The notes under the pieces were generated by a model. That model worked only from the letters and a program-made list of their open reading frames with translations, was not told the origin of the DNA and made no database searches. DNA of 64,000 nucleotides, taken from positions 26,972 through 90,971 of the IMG/VR virus record IMGVR_UViG_3300017987_000063. One strand, 5' to 3'. The position numbers were made by a program, and so were the translations under genes. Position 1 is the stretch's first letter; each line of letters opens with the position of its first letter. This DNA is from a virus. This document shows, piece after piece, positions 27,832-37,189 of the stretch.

Positions 27832-28392
27832 TTACTTTTTTGGCGGCACCGAAGGGGTTTTTGTGGCCTTATTTCGCTCCTTAGACAACTGGGCGGCATG
27901 CTCCACCGCGCCGGTAAGCATGGAATCCACGTCCTGAACGCCTGCCTGTCCGAGCGCGAGCAGGGATGCGGGGCCGAGCATCTTCTTCATCTGCGTCAAC
28001 GCAAGACCCTTCAACTGGGTAATTTCGTCCTTTGTGAGCTTGCCATCGGCCTTAGCCGCCTTCATATCCTTGACATAAGCCTCATAAAGGTTCTCGGCCA
28101 CCCACCAAGCCGCCGTGTTGACGTTATCCAGTATCGAGGCCACCGCCTCATTCTGGACTTTGGCCTTTATCATACCGGAAACCGCCACCTTGCCCTTGAT
28201 AAACAGGGCGGAGATGATGGAACCGAAGATACCAGCCACTGCGACCACGATGGTTACGATGGTATCCAGTGTCGGGTCAACCGGTACATCCGTCGCGGGC
28301 GGCAGGGGAACCTCTGCGGTCTGTCCCAGCGCAATGGCTACCAGTCCCAGCACGAGCAGGGCGGAAAGCCCCAGCAAAATGTTCCGCTTCAT
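27832..28392 (-). CDS. Holin-like membrane protein (LL-H holin-like)
   Basis: 186 aa. N-terminal signal-like helix 'ILLGLSALLVLGLVAIALG', then a second hydrophobic segment 'IVTIVVAVAGIFGSIISALF', then 'NEAVASILDNVNTAAWWVAE' and 'DGKLTKDEITQLKGLALTQM'. This order resembles the phage holin LLH family. It lies downstream of the endolysin, as expected for a lysis cassette. It would permeabilise the inner membrane. GGAGGTGAGTA precedes ATG. Confidence 0.7.
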   Translation of the reverse strand: MKRNILLGLSALLVLGLVAIALGQTAEVPLPPATDVPVDPTLDTIVTIVVAVAGIFGSIISALFIKGKVAVSGMIKAKVQNEAVASILDNVNTAAWWVAENLYEAYVKDMKAAKADGKLTKDEITQLKGLALTQMKKMLGPASLLALGQAGVQDVDSMLTGAVEHAAQLSKERNKATKTPSVPPKK

Positions 28393-28826
28393 TACTCACC
28401 TCCCGTATAGGGCAGCGCAAGTATCGCCGTGCGTATTTTCATCTGCTCTTTTACGGGCAGCTTGGCATAAATGTCCATAAATAGCTGGGCTGTTGGAAGC
28501 TCTCCCGGCGATTCCTCGTCACCTTTTTCAATAGATTGAATCCACCACTCGGCCAGTAATGGAAGGGCCTGTGTAGCAGCGGTTTTAATGCACTCAGCAT
28601 TTTCATCGTAGTATTTGCACTGCTCCTCTGTCCACTTGCCGGTCTTGCATTGATTCCTTGCGGCGGTATCAAGGTAAGGCCAGCCGGTCTGGATACCTAT
28701 AGTCGCCACCTGAAAGCCAATTTCAATGGCTTGCTTCTGGTCGCACTGGGTCGCGCCGATTGTGACACCGCCTATGCCGAGGCATATTGCCAAGACAACC
28801 ACGATTCGCATCATTTTCGCTCTCAT
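28392..28826 (-). CDS. Exported small protein, possible spanin-type lysis accessory
   Basis: 144 aa. N-terminal 'MRIVVVLAICLGIGGVTIG' then 'ATQC' is a signal peptide; the Cys could be lipidated though the lipobox is not canonical. Four further Cys or aromatic positions follow. Shares one base with the holin start (TAATG). Position in the lysis module suggests an outer-membrane lysis factor, unproven. Confidence 0.6.
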   Translation of the reverse strand: MRAKMMRIVVVLAICLGIGGVTIGATQCDQKQAIEIGFQVATIGIQTGWPYLDTAARNQCKTGKWTEEQCKYYDENAECIKTAATQALPLLAEWWIQSIEKGDEESPGELPTAQLFMDIYAKLPVKEQMKIRTAILALPYTGGE

Positions 28827-28835
28827 CGGTTCCTC

Positions 28836-28958
28836 CTAAGTTTTTAGTGTCCACCCGCAATGCGGGCATATTATAAGCCCCCACGGATCGAAGATAAAAT
28901 ACCTTCCACACTGGGGACAGAGTCGCCACCATACATCATGTGGTGCGTTCCTTATCAC
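28836..28958 (-). CDS. 40-aa zinc-ribbon microprotein
   Basis: GTG 28958 to TAG 28836. 'CPQCGRYFIFDPWGLIICPH' continues CGW, giving CxxC...CxxC zinc ligands. It overlaps the end of the endolysin gene by 23 nt; AGGA precedes the GTG. Typical small phage zinc ribbon, function unknown. Confidence 0.6.
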   Translation of the reverse strand: MIRNAPHDVWWRLCPQCGRYFIFDPWGLIICPHCGWTLKT

Positions 28959-29976
28959 CGGATTCCTGTATGTCTCCGCTGGCCGTGCCATCGAAATCCG
29001 CATCCATAAGCAAGGCGGGGGCTATTATAAACCATTTTATCGAGCTTTGGGTAATGTTCCTACTCCGGCGGCCACCGGAATTGGAGATATTGCCCTCGCG
29101 GAGTTCCAGCTTAGATGGCAGACCATTTCGCTTGATTACCCGCGCCACGCTGCCGGTATGCCCCCGTGTGCCGCCGTAGTTCATTATCATCGCCGAGCCG
29201 ACGGGCAGCGCGACGTTGCCGTTGACCACGTCCTCCTTGTTGACCACCCAGCCGATCATCTTTTTCTTGGGGTCAATTTTATTGTGCAGCGGGCTGCGGG
29301 GCTGCTTTTTCGCCCATGTGTAGTTGGCATAGCACAGGCCAATGCGCCCGCCGGAGTTTATGTAAGACCCTTTTCCGGCGGTCAAGCCGCTGGCCTCCCA
29401 CTCTATGCCGCATCTGGAATAGCAGCACCACGCGGGGCCTTGTGCCTTTTTAGCGGGGTTGTACCGTATCCACCAGTCAATGCCCCCGTGATCCGCTCCC
29501 GGCCATAAGGGGGGCAGATAGGGGCCGCGATTGGAGCCGTTGGGTATCTCTTTAAGCCCCTGTATGATATAATGCTCCCACACGGCTATTATGGCCGCGC
29601 CGAGGGCTGTTTTTTCCCTCTGTACCGTAGCGGGCACGCCTTGATTCTGTTTTTCAGGCTCCGAGTTTTTCAAAGCCCACCAGACATCCAAGTCCACCAC
29701 GCCGGGCTTCGTTATCTCGTCCAGTGGTATTTTTCGCGGGCCTATAAGCTGGACTTGGGCGAGCTTAACTGCCTCCTCTGTCCACGTCCCGAAGTCGCCA
29801 TCTATCCAGAATTTCTTGGCCTTCGGGTCTTCGGGCGTGCGAATGTTATTCCTTTTCGCAACGCTGGACGACCAGAATGGGTTATCGGGGCCGACACAGC
29901 CAAGTCCCCACAGGAGTCCCTGTAGAGCCTCGACATCCGCGCCCTGATCCCCTTTCATCAGAATTTTTTCTGGCAT
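28936..29976 (-). CDS. Endolysin: peptidoglycan-binding plus CHAP-like peptidase
   Basis: 346 aa. Residues ~5-80 are a PG_binding_1-like domain ('KGDQGADVEALQGLLWGLG', 'DGDFGTWTEEAVKLAQ'). The catalytic part ~125-320 has 'NRGPYLPPLWPG', the Cys-containing 'GPAWCCYSRCG' and the His motif 'GHTGSVARV', matching the Cys/His layout of CHAP amidases/endopeptidases. No signal peptide, so it should need the holin. AAAGGAGGTTTT precedes ATG 29976. Confidence 0.85.
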   Translation of the reverse strand: MPEKILMKGDQGADVEALQGLLWGLGCVGPDNPFWSSSVAKRNNIRTPEDPKAKKFWIDGDFGTWTEEAVKLAQVQLIGPRKIPLDEITKPGVVDLDVWWALKNSEPEKQNQGVPATVQREKTALGAAIIAVWEHYIIQGLKEIPNGSNRGPYLPPLWPGADHGGIDWWIRYNPAKKAQGPAWCCYSRCGIEWEASGLTAGKGSYINSGGRIGLCYANYTWAKKQPRSPLHNKIDPKKKMIGWVVNKEDVVNGNVALPVGSAMIMNYGGTRGHTGSVARVIKRNGLPSKLELREGNISNSGGRRSRNITQSSIKWFIIAPALLMDADFDGTASGDIQESGDKERTT

Positions 29977-29988
29977 AAAACCTCCTTT

Positions 29989-30198
29989 TTAAGCCAGCAA
30001 GTCGGTTATTTCCGAGTAGTCTGCCGGATTTATAGTGTTCACCCCATCCACTTCGATGGGCGTGCAGGGATCGTCCAAAATTTTATATAGATGAACCGCG
30101 CCCGTAACAGGGTCGGGGTCATCTTGGCCGTTCGGAGCCCCATAAACTTGCCAAGCCAGCAGCACCTGTCCTGCATCCGAATGCGCATAATTAATCAT
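29989..30198 (-). CDS. Small acidic protein, function unknown
   Basis: 69 aa (MINYAHSDAGQVLLAWQVYG start). Strong AAGGAGGATAAA site. Acidic. Lies between the putative adhesin module and the endolysin. No family. Confidence 0.65.
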   Translation of the reverse strand: MINYAHSDAGQVLLAWQVYGAPNGQDDPDPVTGAVHLYKILDDPCTPIEVDGVNTINPADYSEITDLLA

Positions 30199-30212
30199 TT
30201 TATCCTCCTTCT

Positions 30213-30824
30213 TTAAAGGGCCATCGCGGGCAATTTAAGGGCAGTTAATCTGTGTCCGCTCGCCCAAAACGACAACTCGAATGTTCTTGTGCCTGCAGCA
30301 CCTGCGGGCGTGAGGAATGCCTGAAGTCTGTCTCCCGGTAAAAGCATTATTCCTCCATACTTTAGATATTCGGTAGGAGTGGCTCCCACCCAATTCCAGC
30401 CGCTTGATTCATTCCAGTCGCCTGAAACATTATCAGCGGGGGTGCCTTTAGTGTGTTCGAACAAGTGAGTAGCGTATTTCCAATTTGCCGCAGGAATATA
30501 GACAGGCGATAAACCGGTCGTCCGGTAGACCTCTATTTTTGCCGTTCCCGCAGTAGCCCCTACCTGAAAGACCGTTTTTACATCGGTAACTATTACCACC
30601 TCGTTTGCCGGAACCACAGGACTTAAATTCCACAAAAGGCCATTATTTGTGATGGTCTGATAGGTATCGTGAAACTCCGAAATGCTTACTACCGGACTGT
30701 CCTGTCTATCTTTTATGTCCTGCAGCAAAGTTTCAAGAGCACCTGTGTTGGTCTCAATAGCGGTCAATAAGGCAAGAAACTCCTCGTCCCCGCCAATAAC
30801 CTTCGGTAAATAGTTTTTAACCAT
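30213..30824 (-). CDS. Probable virion or tail-fibre-associated protein
   Basis: 203 aa. Short N-terminal helical part ('ALLTAIETNTGALETLLQDI') and a beta-rich C-terminal domain. Such layouts are common in distal tail or receptor-binding accessory proteins. Context (tail end of the structural operon) supports this, but no family is recognised. Confidence 0.5.
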   Translation of the reverse strand: MVKNYLPKVIGGDEEFLALLTAIETNTGALETLLQDIKDRQDSPVVSISEFHDTYQTITNNGLLWNLSPVVPANEVVIVTDVKTVFQVGATAGTAKIEVYRTTGLSPVYIPAANWKYATHLFEHTKGTPADNVSGDWNESSGWNWVGATPTEYLKYGGIMLLPGDRLQAFLTPAGAAGTRTFELSFWASGHRLTALKLPAMAL

Positions 30825-30836
30825 CTCTATTCTCCT

Positions 30837-31556
30837 TTAGGCCACCAGACTGTCAATGGCCTGCGTAAACTTGGAAATCTCGCGGGGATAGTCTCCAAAG
30901 TCCGCAAGGTTCCCCGCGCCGGACGTAAAGCCCAAGAGAGCGGATACATCGTTGCTGGCAGGGGTAATTATCTCCACGCTGCCGGGGCCTGTGGCGTTTT
31001 TAGAGCGTATTCCAAGCTGCCTGCTATCCCCCACCTGCGCCGCAAAAGCCTCGGCAAGCGTATTAAACGCGACCAGTGAATTCAGATAATCCACAATCCC
31101 CGGCCCCACAGCATCCTCCTGTACCAGTCTTCCAGCCGTAGGGGTAAGGTCAATATCAACCAACGGCAAACCATCAATCTGAAACTTCACGTTGGCCGGA
31201 GAGCTTGGGAAAGTCACCGGATAGCTTGTCCCCGCCGAAATAAGCTCTGCCATTGTATCGTAAGCATGAAGGCCGGGATTCCACGGAGAATCTGACCCCA
31301 GCGTCAATATCCGGCGCATACCCCGTACCATCCAAAGGCCATAATTCACCGCCGAAAGCATGTTTTTAAAAAAGTACGGAATATGGTTGATATTCGTCAA
31401 TGGAGAGGCCACCGGAAAGCCGAAAGACTGCCGAACAGACTCCTCAAAATTCGGTATTTGGCCTTGTGGCACAGCCCATACCGCCTTAATGTCATAAGGC
31501 GCGGCTGCTGCCCATTCTACCACCACAAGTTGGTCAAGTTTTGGTCTGATTATCAT
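30837..31556 (-). CDS. Probable virion protein with a flagellin-hook-IN-like module
   Basis: 239 aa. The C-terminal ~110 residues ('NVKFQIDGLPLVDIDL', '...ALLGFTSGAGNLADF') resemble the beta module also seen in the major capsid protein and the beta-helix protein. ATGA overlap with the upstream gene. Role unknown, probably structural. Confidence 0.55.
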   Translation of the reverse strand: MIIRPKLDQLVVVEWAAAAPYDIKAVWAVPQGQIPNFEESVRQSFGFPVASPLTNINHIPYFFKNMLSAVNYGLWMVRGMRRILTLGSDSPWNPGLHAYDTMAELISAGTSYPVTFPSSPANVKFQIDGLPLVDIDLTPTAGRLVQEDAVGPGIVDYLNSLVAFNTLAEAFAAQVGDSRQLGIRSKNATGPGSVEIITPASNDVSALLGFTSGAGNLADFGDYPREISKFTQAIDSLVA

Positions 31557-32005
31557 AACTGCACCTCCACGCCGGAGACCCTTGCTCCTATGTAATTATC
31601 GAACGTAACGTCTGCCGAGGTAATCCATGCCCAAGTAAGGATAAGCTCTTCGCCCGGCTCCAGCACGAGAGACGATTTTTCTCCTCCGCTGAAGTTGGGG
31701 AAGTAAATACCATCCGGTTCATCCGTCCCCGTAGCCTCGCTCCTTACCAATCCCATGCCGTTTGATACCGATAAAATAAGGTCATTTTTAGTCACACTGG
31801 CAGGGGGACTTCCTTGCTGGACTTCCTCTGCACCGGGATAATTCGGCAGCCAGTTTACCCTGACATCCTTGATTATCGCTCTTTTATCGGCGGGAGCTTG
31901 ATACAGAACCACCTGCTGTTTTAAGCTCCGATGGTTTGCCGTACCATCATTCGCCAGCATAATAATATGCTGGGCTAAAACGCGCTCTTCAATTGCTCTT
32001 GCCAT
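31553..32005 (-). CDS. Probable tail or virion protein, function unknown
   Basis: 150 aa. A beta-rich sequence ('QQVVLYQAPADKRAIIKDVR', 'SSLVLEPGEELILTWAW') with the look of a small beta-sandwich, as in receptor-binding or decoration proteins. AGGAGGCAGAT precedes ATG. Confidence 0.55.
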   Translation of the reverse strand: MARAIEERVLAQHIIMLANDGTANHRSLKQQVVLYQAPADKRAIIKDVRVNWLPNYPGAEEVQQGSPPASVTKNDLILSVSNGMGLVRSEATGTDEPDGIYFPNFSGGEKSSLVLEPGEELILTWAWITSADVTFDNYIGARVSGVEVQL

Positions 32006-32017
32006 ATCTGCCTCCTG

Positions 32018-33286
32018 TTAATCGTTCATCCATATAAGGACGCGCAGCCCAAAGGCTTCCACCACACCCGCATTAAGGCGGGCAATAGCATCCCTATGGG
32101 ATTCGTCATCCTGTACTGCTGAAACCCCCGACACCACCTCGCTTGGCCCTGCGGAATAGGTTAAATTTCCATAGCGGGCATCGTGATCCGCCACCGCTGC
32201 CGATGGAGGGGTAATTGTATCCGGCATATTGGATAGCTTATCGTGCGGGATGGTCAACTCAACCGCATCAGGATTAAGCGTACCATCGGGCATGATAACT
32301 CCATCCGTCACCGGTAAGCCGGTATAAGGGTCATACGTCCGATAAATCCGCTCCTCCAGCGAGGACATAAGCCCACGAGCGATCTCAATTTCAGGGCTGG
32401 AGCCAAACCACGGGTCTCGCAGGTCGGTTACCATAGCCGCCGAAATGTTGGGGTCGCCATCATCCCTATCAATCTGCGCGAGCGGCACTATGTAATGGAG
32501 GTTGCCCTGCGTGTCCACATAATCGGCGGGAATAGAGCCATCTTCAATAACCCTCACCCACTGAATGACCTTTAACCGCCGAGCAGACTCTATACCGGTT
32601 CCCACAGGATGAAGCAGGTCGGGGTCTTCCGTGGCATTCCACTCCATAACGTGAACGTCCAAGTAGGCATAATCTGTCCTATCGCTGCCCACCGGGGTCG
32701 TAAGCCCTATCCTGTAGTAATCGCCCACCGCCGCGACTGTGGTATGGTCTCCTGCTGTGGTAATGCTGGTCGCCGTGTTGGAGATAATCGTAAACCCTGT
32801 TGCGCTGTCCACATTCGGGTAAAGTGTCCGGCCCACAAGCTCGTTGACCTGCCACTTGCCGTTAATATCCGTCAAGGTAAGCGCATCGAGGCCAGTAGAC
32901 TTGTGGAAAATCTCGTCCTTGAACTGCGCTGCTACCGGCGGGGTCGGAGCAAACTCCCTGTCGGCGGTAAGGATAACATGCAGACCATCCGCCCAACCAT
33001 GAGCATAAGTTTCAGGGTCACCGACCGATGCCGCCAGCCCATCTATGTTAAAATTATTGGGCAGCCCCGCGCCTATTATCTGGAAGGATGTGCTGAAAAA
33101 CTTTCGGCCTGTAGCCCTCTGAAGAGCACGTTGAAGCTGATGGAATAGCGTCTCAGCGGCATCGTTGGCATCGCGGTCAATGGCCTCCTTGCCTTGCTGC
33201 TGGAGCTTGCCTAGATACCGCTTTCGCTCGTCGAAAATGTTACCGCTGTAATAACCATTCCTGTCCGCGCCGTGTTGGTTGCTCAT
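32018..33286 (-). CDS. Probable tail fibre/baseplate-associated protein
   Basis: 422 aa. N-terminal 'YYSGNIFDERKRYLGKLQQQ' is similar to the start of phage tail proteins that attach to the baseplate. The middle is beta-rich with Thr/Gly repeats, and 'IARLNAGVVEAFGLRVLIWM' ends it. Lies next to I-like and J-like baseplate genes. Assignment rests on context and composition. Confidence 0.55.
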   Translation of the reverse strand: MSNQHGADRNGYYSGNIFDERKRYLGKLQQQGKEAIDRDANDAAETLFHQLQRALQRATGRKFFSTSFQIIGAGLPNNFNIDGLAASVGDPETYAHGWADGLHVILTADREFAPTPPVAAQFKDEIFHKSTGLDALTLTDINGKWQVNELVGRTLYPNVDSATGFTIISNTATSITTAGDHTTVAAVGDYYRIGLTTPVGSDRTDYAYLDVHVMEWNATEDPDLLHPVGTGIESARRLKVIQWVRVIEDGSIPADYVDTQGNLHYIVPLAQIDRDDGDPNISAAMVTDLRDPWFGSSPEIEIARGLMSSLEERIYRTYDPYTGLPVTDGVIMPDGTLNPDAVELTIPHDKLSNMPDTITPPSAAVADHDARYGNLTYSAGPSEVVSGVSAVQDDESHRDAIARLNAGVVEAFGLRVLIWMND

Positions 33287-33298
33287 TGAAACCTCCTA

Positions 33299-33475
33299 TT
33301 ATCCGCGTCTGCCTTTTCCTCCACCGCGTCCACCGCCTCTTCCTCCGCCGGGGCCTCCACGGGAGCATCCGCCGGTATTACGACCACCCCTTCTGCCGCC
33401 AACCATACCAACGCCCCTGCCTCTGCCATCTCTTGGTCTTGCCTGTCCTCTCGGATTCCTTGTTGCAGTAGCCAT
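33299..33475 (-). CDS. Arg/Gly-rich (RGG-type) microprotein
   Basis: 58 aa from ATG 33475 with GGAAGGAG upstream. It begins MATATRNPRGQARPRDGRGR, then GGRRGG, GGGRGGGRGGG runs, ending KGRRG. Extremely basic and glycine-rich, like RGG boxes that bind RNA or DNA. A longer frame in another register (33283-33498) lacks an upstream ribosome site and I consider it spurious. Position among tail genes is odd. Confidence 0.6.
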   Translation of the reverse strand: MATATRNPRGQARPRDGRGRGVGMVGGRRGGRNTGGCSRGGPGGGRGGGRGGGKGRRG

Positions 33476-33488
33476 TTTTTAACTCCTT

Positions 33489-33504
33489 CCGCAATCACTT
33501 GCGT
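33489..33504 (-). repeat. Dispersed palindrome, copy 5 (ACGCAAGTGATTGCGG)
   Basis: Core CGCAAGTGATTGCG conserved. Lies between the stop of the I-like gene and the ribosome site of the RGG gene. Confidence 0.75.
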
Positions 33505-35034
33505 TTAAGTAGGATATACCTGTCGCCATGCCGCGCCATCCTTTCCGAAAATGTACCAGAATACTGTCATCGGGACGAAATCCTTGAAATATTCTTCAAT
33601 TAACGCAAGCATATCCGCTGTTATATTAGTATAAGGTGTGTTGAACCAAAAACCAATCGTGCGCGGTGTCCACTGCGCCCAAAGGGTAAAATCCATATAT
33701 CTCTCATAAGGGTCTGTCGGGGTATTAAGGAACTTCCACGGAGGAACCTGCGCCAGCCCCGCTGTAATATCAATATAAGTGCTGTTGACCACGTTGTAGC
33801 GCAGTAAGTTTTTTCTAAACTCCGTCACGATAGGCACCAGTCCTACAATGGCGGTGGCAAAGTCAATGGAACCCTGCAAAGTCCCGCGAATCTGGTATAA
33901 GAATATCGCGTTACGAATTAAAAACCGCTGGCGGGCGATGCTTAGGCTTGGAATAAGCCGCAGGCCGACATACTGCGCCAGCAGCGGCAGATGGTTAACG
34001 CGGACATTGTCCACATCGTAAAACGTCCCGAAATACTCAATAAGCTCCCGAATAGAGCCGAATTCCAGCCCAAAGAGCTTTAAAAACCGGTAAAGCTGGC
34101 CATGCGCATCCGTATCCTCGTCCCAGTTATACTGCTCATCCAGCGGGCCGACCAAAGGCTCAAGCAGCTTTTGAAGCGTGCCCACGTCCTTATTCCGGTA
34201 AAGCTCTGCCAGCCGATGCCAGAGCCTTAAATGGTAATCGCCGCCGTCCAGCGCGGTCTCGAATATCTTGGAAAAATCATCAGAGTAATCATTACCTGCG
34301 GCCACCACGAAGGCATGATAATAGTAGGTCTGTCCACCATCCACCGCTAAATCAGAGAAGTAATACCCCGTGCCGCTGTAAACCTCAATTCCATCCGTTA
34401 TGAGTGCAGGGTAATCCAGAACGGCCCTCCGCACCTTTATTTCATAGTCAATAAGAATTTGAAAATAGCAATCCTTCGTATTATCCTCGTGCCAGACAAG
34501 AGCCCCATCCCTGTATAGTAAAACTCCAACATCTGCGCCCACATCCACCGAGGACACCGCACCCACGTAAGCGGGATTGGTAATTGTGCCAAGCCCCTCC
34601 ATGATAAAGGCATAGTCAGTGCCGGGGGTCAAGCTCACCGATGGCGAAAAGGTAAAGACAAACTCAGGAACATTTGCCCATGGAGTAATGGCGGGCAATA
34701 GACTTAACCAGTATGCTTCGTTCGTGGCATCGGCCAGCTTAACAGTAGGGACACCCGCTACCACTGTCCAGACCGAAAGATGCATTCTATTGTCCGGCAA
34801 AATCGTCCCATAACCAGCCTTTAATTTAACCGCCACAGCGTTAATATCTACGGAATCAAACACCTGAAACTTTTGCCCCAGCCGGTCTATTACCCCCGTT
34901 ATAGGAAATTGGTAATCCATATCCGCGATAAGCTGCTTCAAATAGGCATTATCATAGGAATCCCACTGGAGCAGTAATTGCGGGCCTTCATAACCTCGCT
35001 TAATCTGGAGGTTCTGTATGGCTTGGACAGTCAC
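33505..35034 (-). CDS. Baseplate/tail protein, gpI-like
   Basis: 509 aa from GTG 35034 (GGAGGCGTGTA upstream). N-terminal half beta-rich. Residues ~270-430 ('LWHRLAELYRNKDVGTLQKL', 'LAQYVGLRLIPSLSIARQRF', 'YQIRGTLQGSIDFATAI') match the phage tail protein I region that joins baseplate to fibres. The gene follows the J-like gene, the standard P2-like order J-I. Confidence 0.75.
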   Translation of the reverse strand: MTVQAIQNLQIKRGYEGPQLLLQWDSYDNAYLKQLIADMDYQFPITGVIDRLGQKFQVFDSVDINAVAVKLKAGYGTILPDNRMHLSVWTVVAGVPTVKLADATNEAYWLSLLPAITPWANVPEFVFTFSPSVSLTPGTDYAFIMEGLGTITNPAYVGAVSSVDVGADVGVLLYRDGALVWHEDNTKDCYFQILIDYEIKVRRAVLDYPALITDGIEVYSGTGYYFSDLAVDGGQTYYYHAFVVAAGNDYSDDFSKIFETALDGGDYHLRLWHRLAELYRNKDVGTLQKLLEPLVGPLDEQYNWDEDTDAHGQLYRFLKLFGLEFGSIRELIEYFGTFYDVDNVRVNHLPLLAQYVGLRLIPSLSIARQRFLIRNAIFLYQIRGTLQGSIDFATAIVGLVPIVTEFRKNLLRYNVVNSTYIDITAGLAQVPPWKFLNTPTDPYERYMDFTLWAQWTPRTIGFWFNTPYTNITADMLALIEEYFKDFVPMTVFWYIFGKDGAAWRQVYPT

Positions 35035-36722
35035 TACACGCCTCCAATATAAGTCAGGGTAACGGTTCCTCTTACCCCTACCTCAGTCGGCAGCACATCC
35101 ACGCTTCCCAGCAGATCGCTCACCCTGAACTGGGCTATATCGCCCAGCGACATGGGAGATGTTCCAGAATTAAGCGTAAAAGATACCTCCCCGCCATCCG
35201 AGGCATACGGGGTATCCAGCGTTCCGGTCGCCGCCTGCAGGCCCGAAACCGATCCACGCACATTAAAATCAGTCGGATTGATAAAGCGAACTTCCCATGT
35301 TTCCGCGATGGTCGTACTGGAAATCCCTATCGGGCCGAAATATGCATCCCCTGTCTTTACCCGCCAATCCACTCGCGGCACCATTGTGAGCTTGGAAAGC
35401 TCCACAAAATCCACGCCCCGCACATTCTCCATCATGGCAAAAACATCGCCAATCCTTATATCGCCACGCGGGTTATCCTCTTCCCCGAAAGGTCGCAGAG
35501 CGGGATCAAAGTAATTTTCCACCGCATCTTCCACAGCCACAACCACCGCCGATTGAAGATACTGCGATAAAACATGCACCTCAGCCGTCAAGTCAACGGT
35601 CACCTCATTGGCCGAGAACACTTCCACGCCATCGCTGGCCATGCGGAAGGTATCAAGCTGGCTCAAAACATAGGCAAGGAGCGCAGGAGAGGCCGTTCCG
35701 CCGCCTGTAGGCACGATATAGATGTGGATTAAGGCTATGCCCGCAAGTATCGCCTGTGCCTTTTCTACGCCCGCGATGGCCTCTGTTAAACCTTGATAAT
35801 CGTCCAGCGTAACCGCCCGCTTCAGGGACTTTAACTCCAACGGGCCTCTTGCCTTAGCCGTCCGAATATCCTCCCTGTCCTCGCCCCCTGTCGCCCGCAC
35901 GGGGTTGGTAACCTGTACCGGCGGGGAAATGGTGTCCAGCACCACGCGGATAGCCCCGATGCCCACGTTTCCTGAAACCCCGCCTCCCACGCGCCCATTA
36001 AAAGTCAGAGTCGCACCGGAAGCGGGTATTTTACCATTGATTCCATCCCCGAATTCTATGGTAATCAGGTCATCCTCGTCCCGCGTTACCGCAAAAACCT
36101 CATCGGAAGGCCCCGCAAGAGCCAGAGATTCCACCGCCGTCCATTCGGTAATATCTACCAGCACGCTCCAACTGTCGTCAATTACAGGGGTTAAAGCTAT
36201 CGGAAATTTCTGAAACTGTGTCCCATCGCTCGTTCCCATCGCCTCGGTCTTTGTCTCCCCTTGTGTAGCCGCAACTTCCGGCGACGTAAGCTGGCCGGTC
36301 GGAATATCAACATCCTCATCCGTCTCGAACACAATCTGTGCCCCTGCCCCTGCTGTGGCTATTCTAGTCCCTTCTGGAATGGTCAAATCGTACCCCAAAG
36401 GCGAAGAAATGGAGAATATCACGTTTACCCGCGCAGGTTGTGCGCTTTTTAGCCGAATTCCTATTAACTGGAGCAGCAGCCTAACCGCCCTGCGGCTTAA
36501 TGCCGTCTCCAAATAACACTCATTGGCCTGCCTGTCAATATACCAATGGAGTACGTCCGCCATGCCCGCAAAAAGCTCTATCAATACGATGCCGAAATCA
36601 TCGGGATTGTGGTCTGTCCACTCGTCAATATAAAACTGTATCCGGCTTATAATATCATCCCGAATGCTCTCATAATCGCGGGTATCATAAGCCAAGACTG
36701 GGGTTACAAAGTCTTCAGCCAT
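35034..36722 (-). CDS. Baseplate protein J-like (gp6/gpJ family)
   Basis: 562 aa. 'YDTRDYESIRDDIISRIQFY', 'HNPDDFGIVLIELFAGMADV' and 'LQLIGIRLKSAQPARVNVIF' are typical of the BaseplateJ family, as is the central 'FGDGINGKIPASGATLTFN'. It forms the outer baseplate wedge. Starts at 36722 with AGGAGGCGAATA, sharing one base with the upstream stop. Confidence 0.88.
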   Translation of the reverse strand: MAEDFVTPVLAYDTRDYESIRDDIISRIQFYIDEWTDHNPDDFGIVLIELFAGMADVLHWYIDRQANECYLETALSRRAVRLLLQLIGIRLKSAQPARVNVIFSISSPLGYDLTIPEGTRIATAGAGAQIVFETDEDVDIPTGQLTSPEVAATQGETKTEAMGTSDGTQFQKFPIALTPVIDDSWSVLVDITEWTAVESLALAGPSDEVFAVTRDEDDLITIEFGDGINGKIPASGATLTFNGRVGGGVSGNVGIGAIRVVLDTISPPVQVTNPVRATGGEDREDIRTAKARGPLELKSLKRAVTLDDYQGLTEAIAGVEKAQAILAGIALIHIYIVPTGGGTASPALLAYVLSQLDTFRMASDGVEVFSANEVTVDLTAEVHVLSQYLQSAVVVAVEDAVENYFDPALRPFGEEDNPRGDIRIGDVFAMMENVRGVDFVELSKLTMVPRVDWRVKTGDAYFGPIGISSTTIAETWEVRFINPTDFNVRGSVSGLQAATGTLDTPYASDGGEVSFTLNSGTSPMSLGDIAQFRVSDLLGSVDVLPTEVGVRGTVTLTYIGGV

Positions 36723-37189
36723 TATTCGCCTCCTGTAACTGGAATCACGGCTACTCCTTCATTTACATAAAAAGGAAATACCTCGCTGCCCTGCTCATAA
36801 GTTGCCCGAATAAGGTAATCGGCAATAATCCTAACGACACCCTTATAAACATCCGCATTTATATCTACATTCAGCAACTCCACGCGAGGTTCCCAGTCCT
36901 CTATTCCCGCGCCCACATAATAACTTAAAAGGGCAAGCAGGGTATCGTCCAGCGGATCAAATATCAGATCATGCAGTCTGGTTCCAAACTCAGGCCGGAA
37001 AAACCGCTCGCCAAGTGCTGTAAGAACAAGCTGCTGAAGGGCTCCCGAAATATGCCGCCTTTGCCCCTCTTGAGAGGTCGTGCCATCCAACTGGTCGGAC
37101 GTATTGGCTACTCCACCGGTATTAGCGTTAATCTGGAAGGGAAACTTCCAGCCAACGCCCAAGTAATCCTTGTTATTCAGATTTGCCAT
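36722..37189 (-). CDS. gp25-like baseplate protein (GPW/gp25 family)
   Basis: 155 aa. 'GVGWKFPFQIN' near the N-terminus, 'LTALGERFFRPEFGTRLHDL' and 'YYVGAGIEDWEPRVELLNVD' are hallmarks of the GPW/gp25 family, which forms the inner baseplate ring and starts sheath assembly. Confidence 0.9.
   Translation of the reverse strand: MANLNNKDYLGVGWKFPFQINANTGGVANTSDQLDGTTSQEGQRRHISGALQQLVLTALGERFFRPEFGTRLHDLIFDPLDDTLLALLSYYVGAGIEDWEPRVELLNVDINADVYKGVVRIIADYLIRATYEQGSEVFPFYVNEGVAVIPVTGGE

Noticed and set aside
33283-33498. 71-codon minus-strand frame overlapping the RGG gene
   Set aside because: Its start would be a GTG within the dispersed palindrome without a ribosome site, and it runs into the next gene; the RGG frame has the ribosome site and fits the gap.
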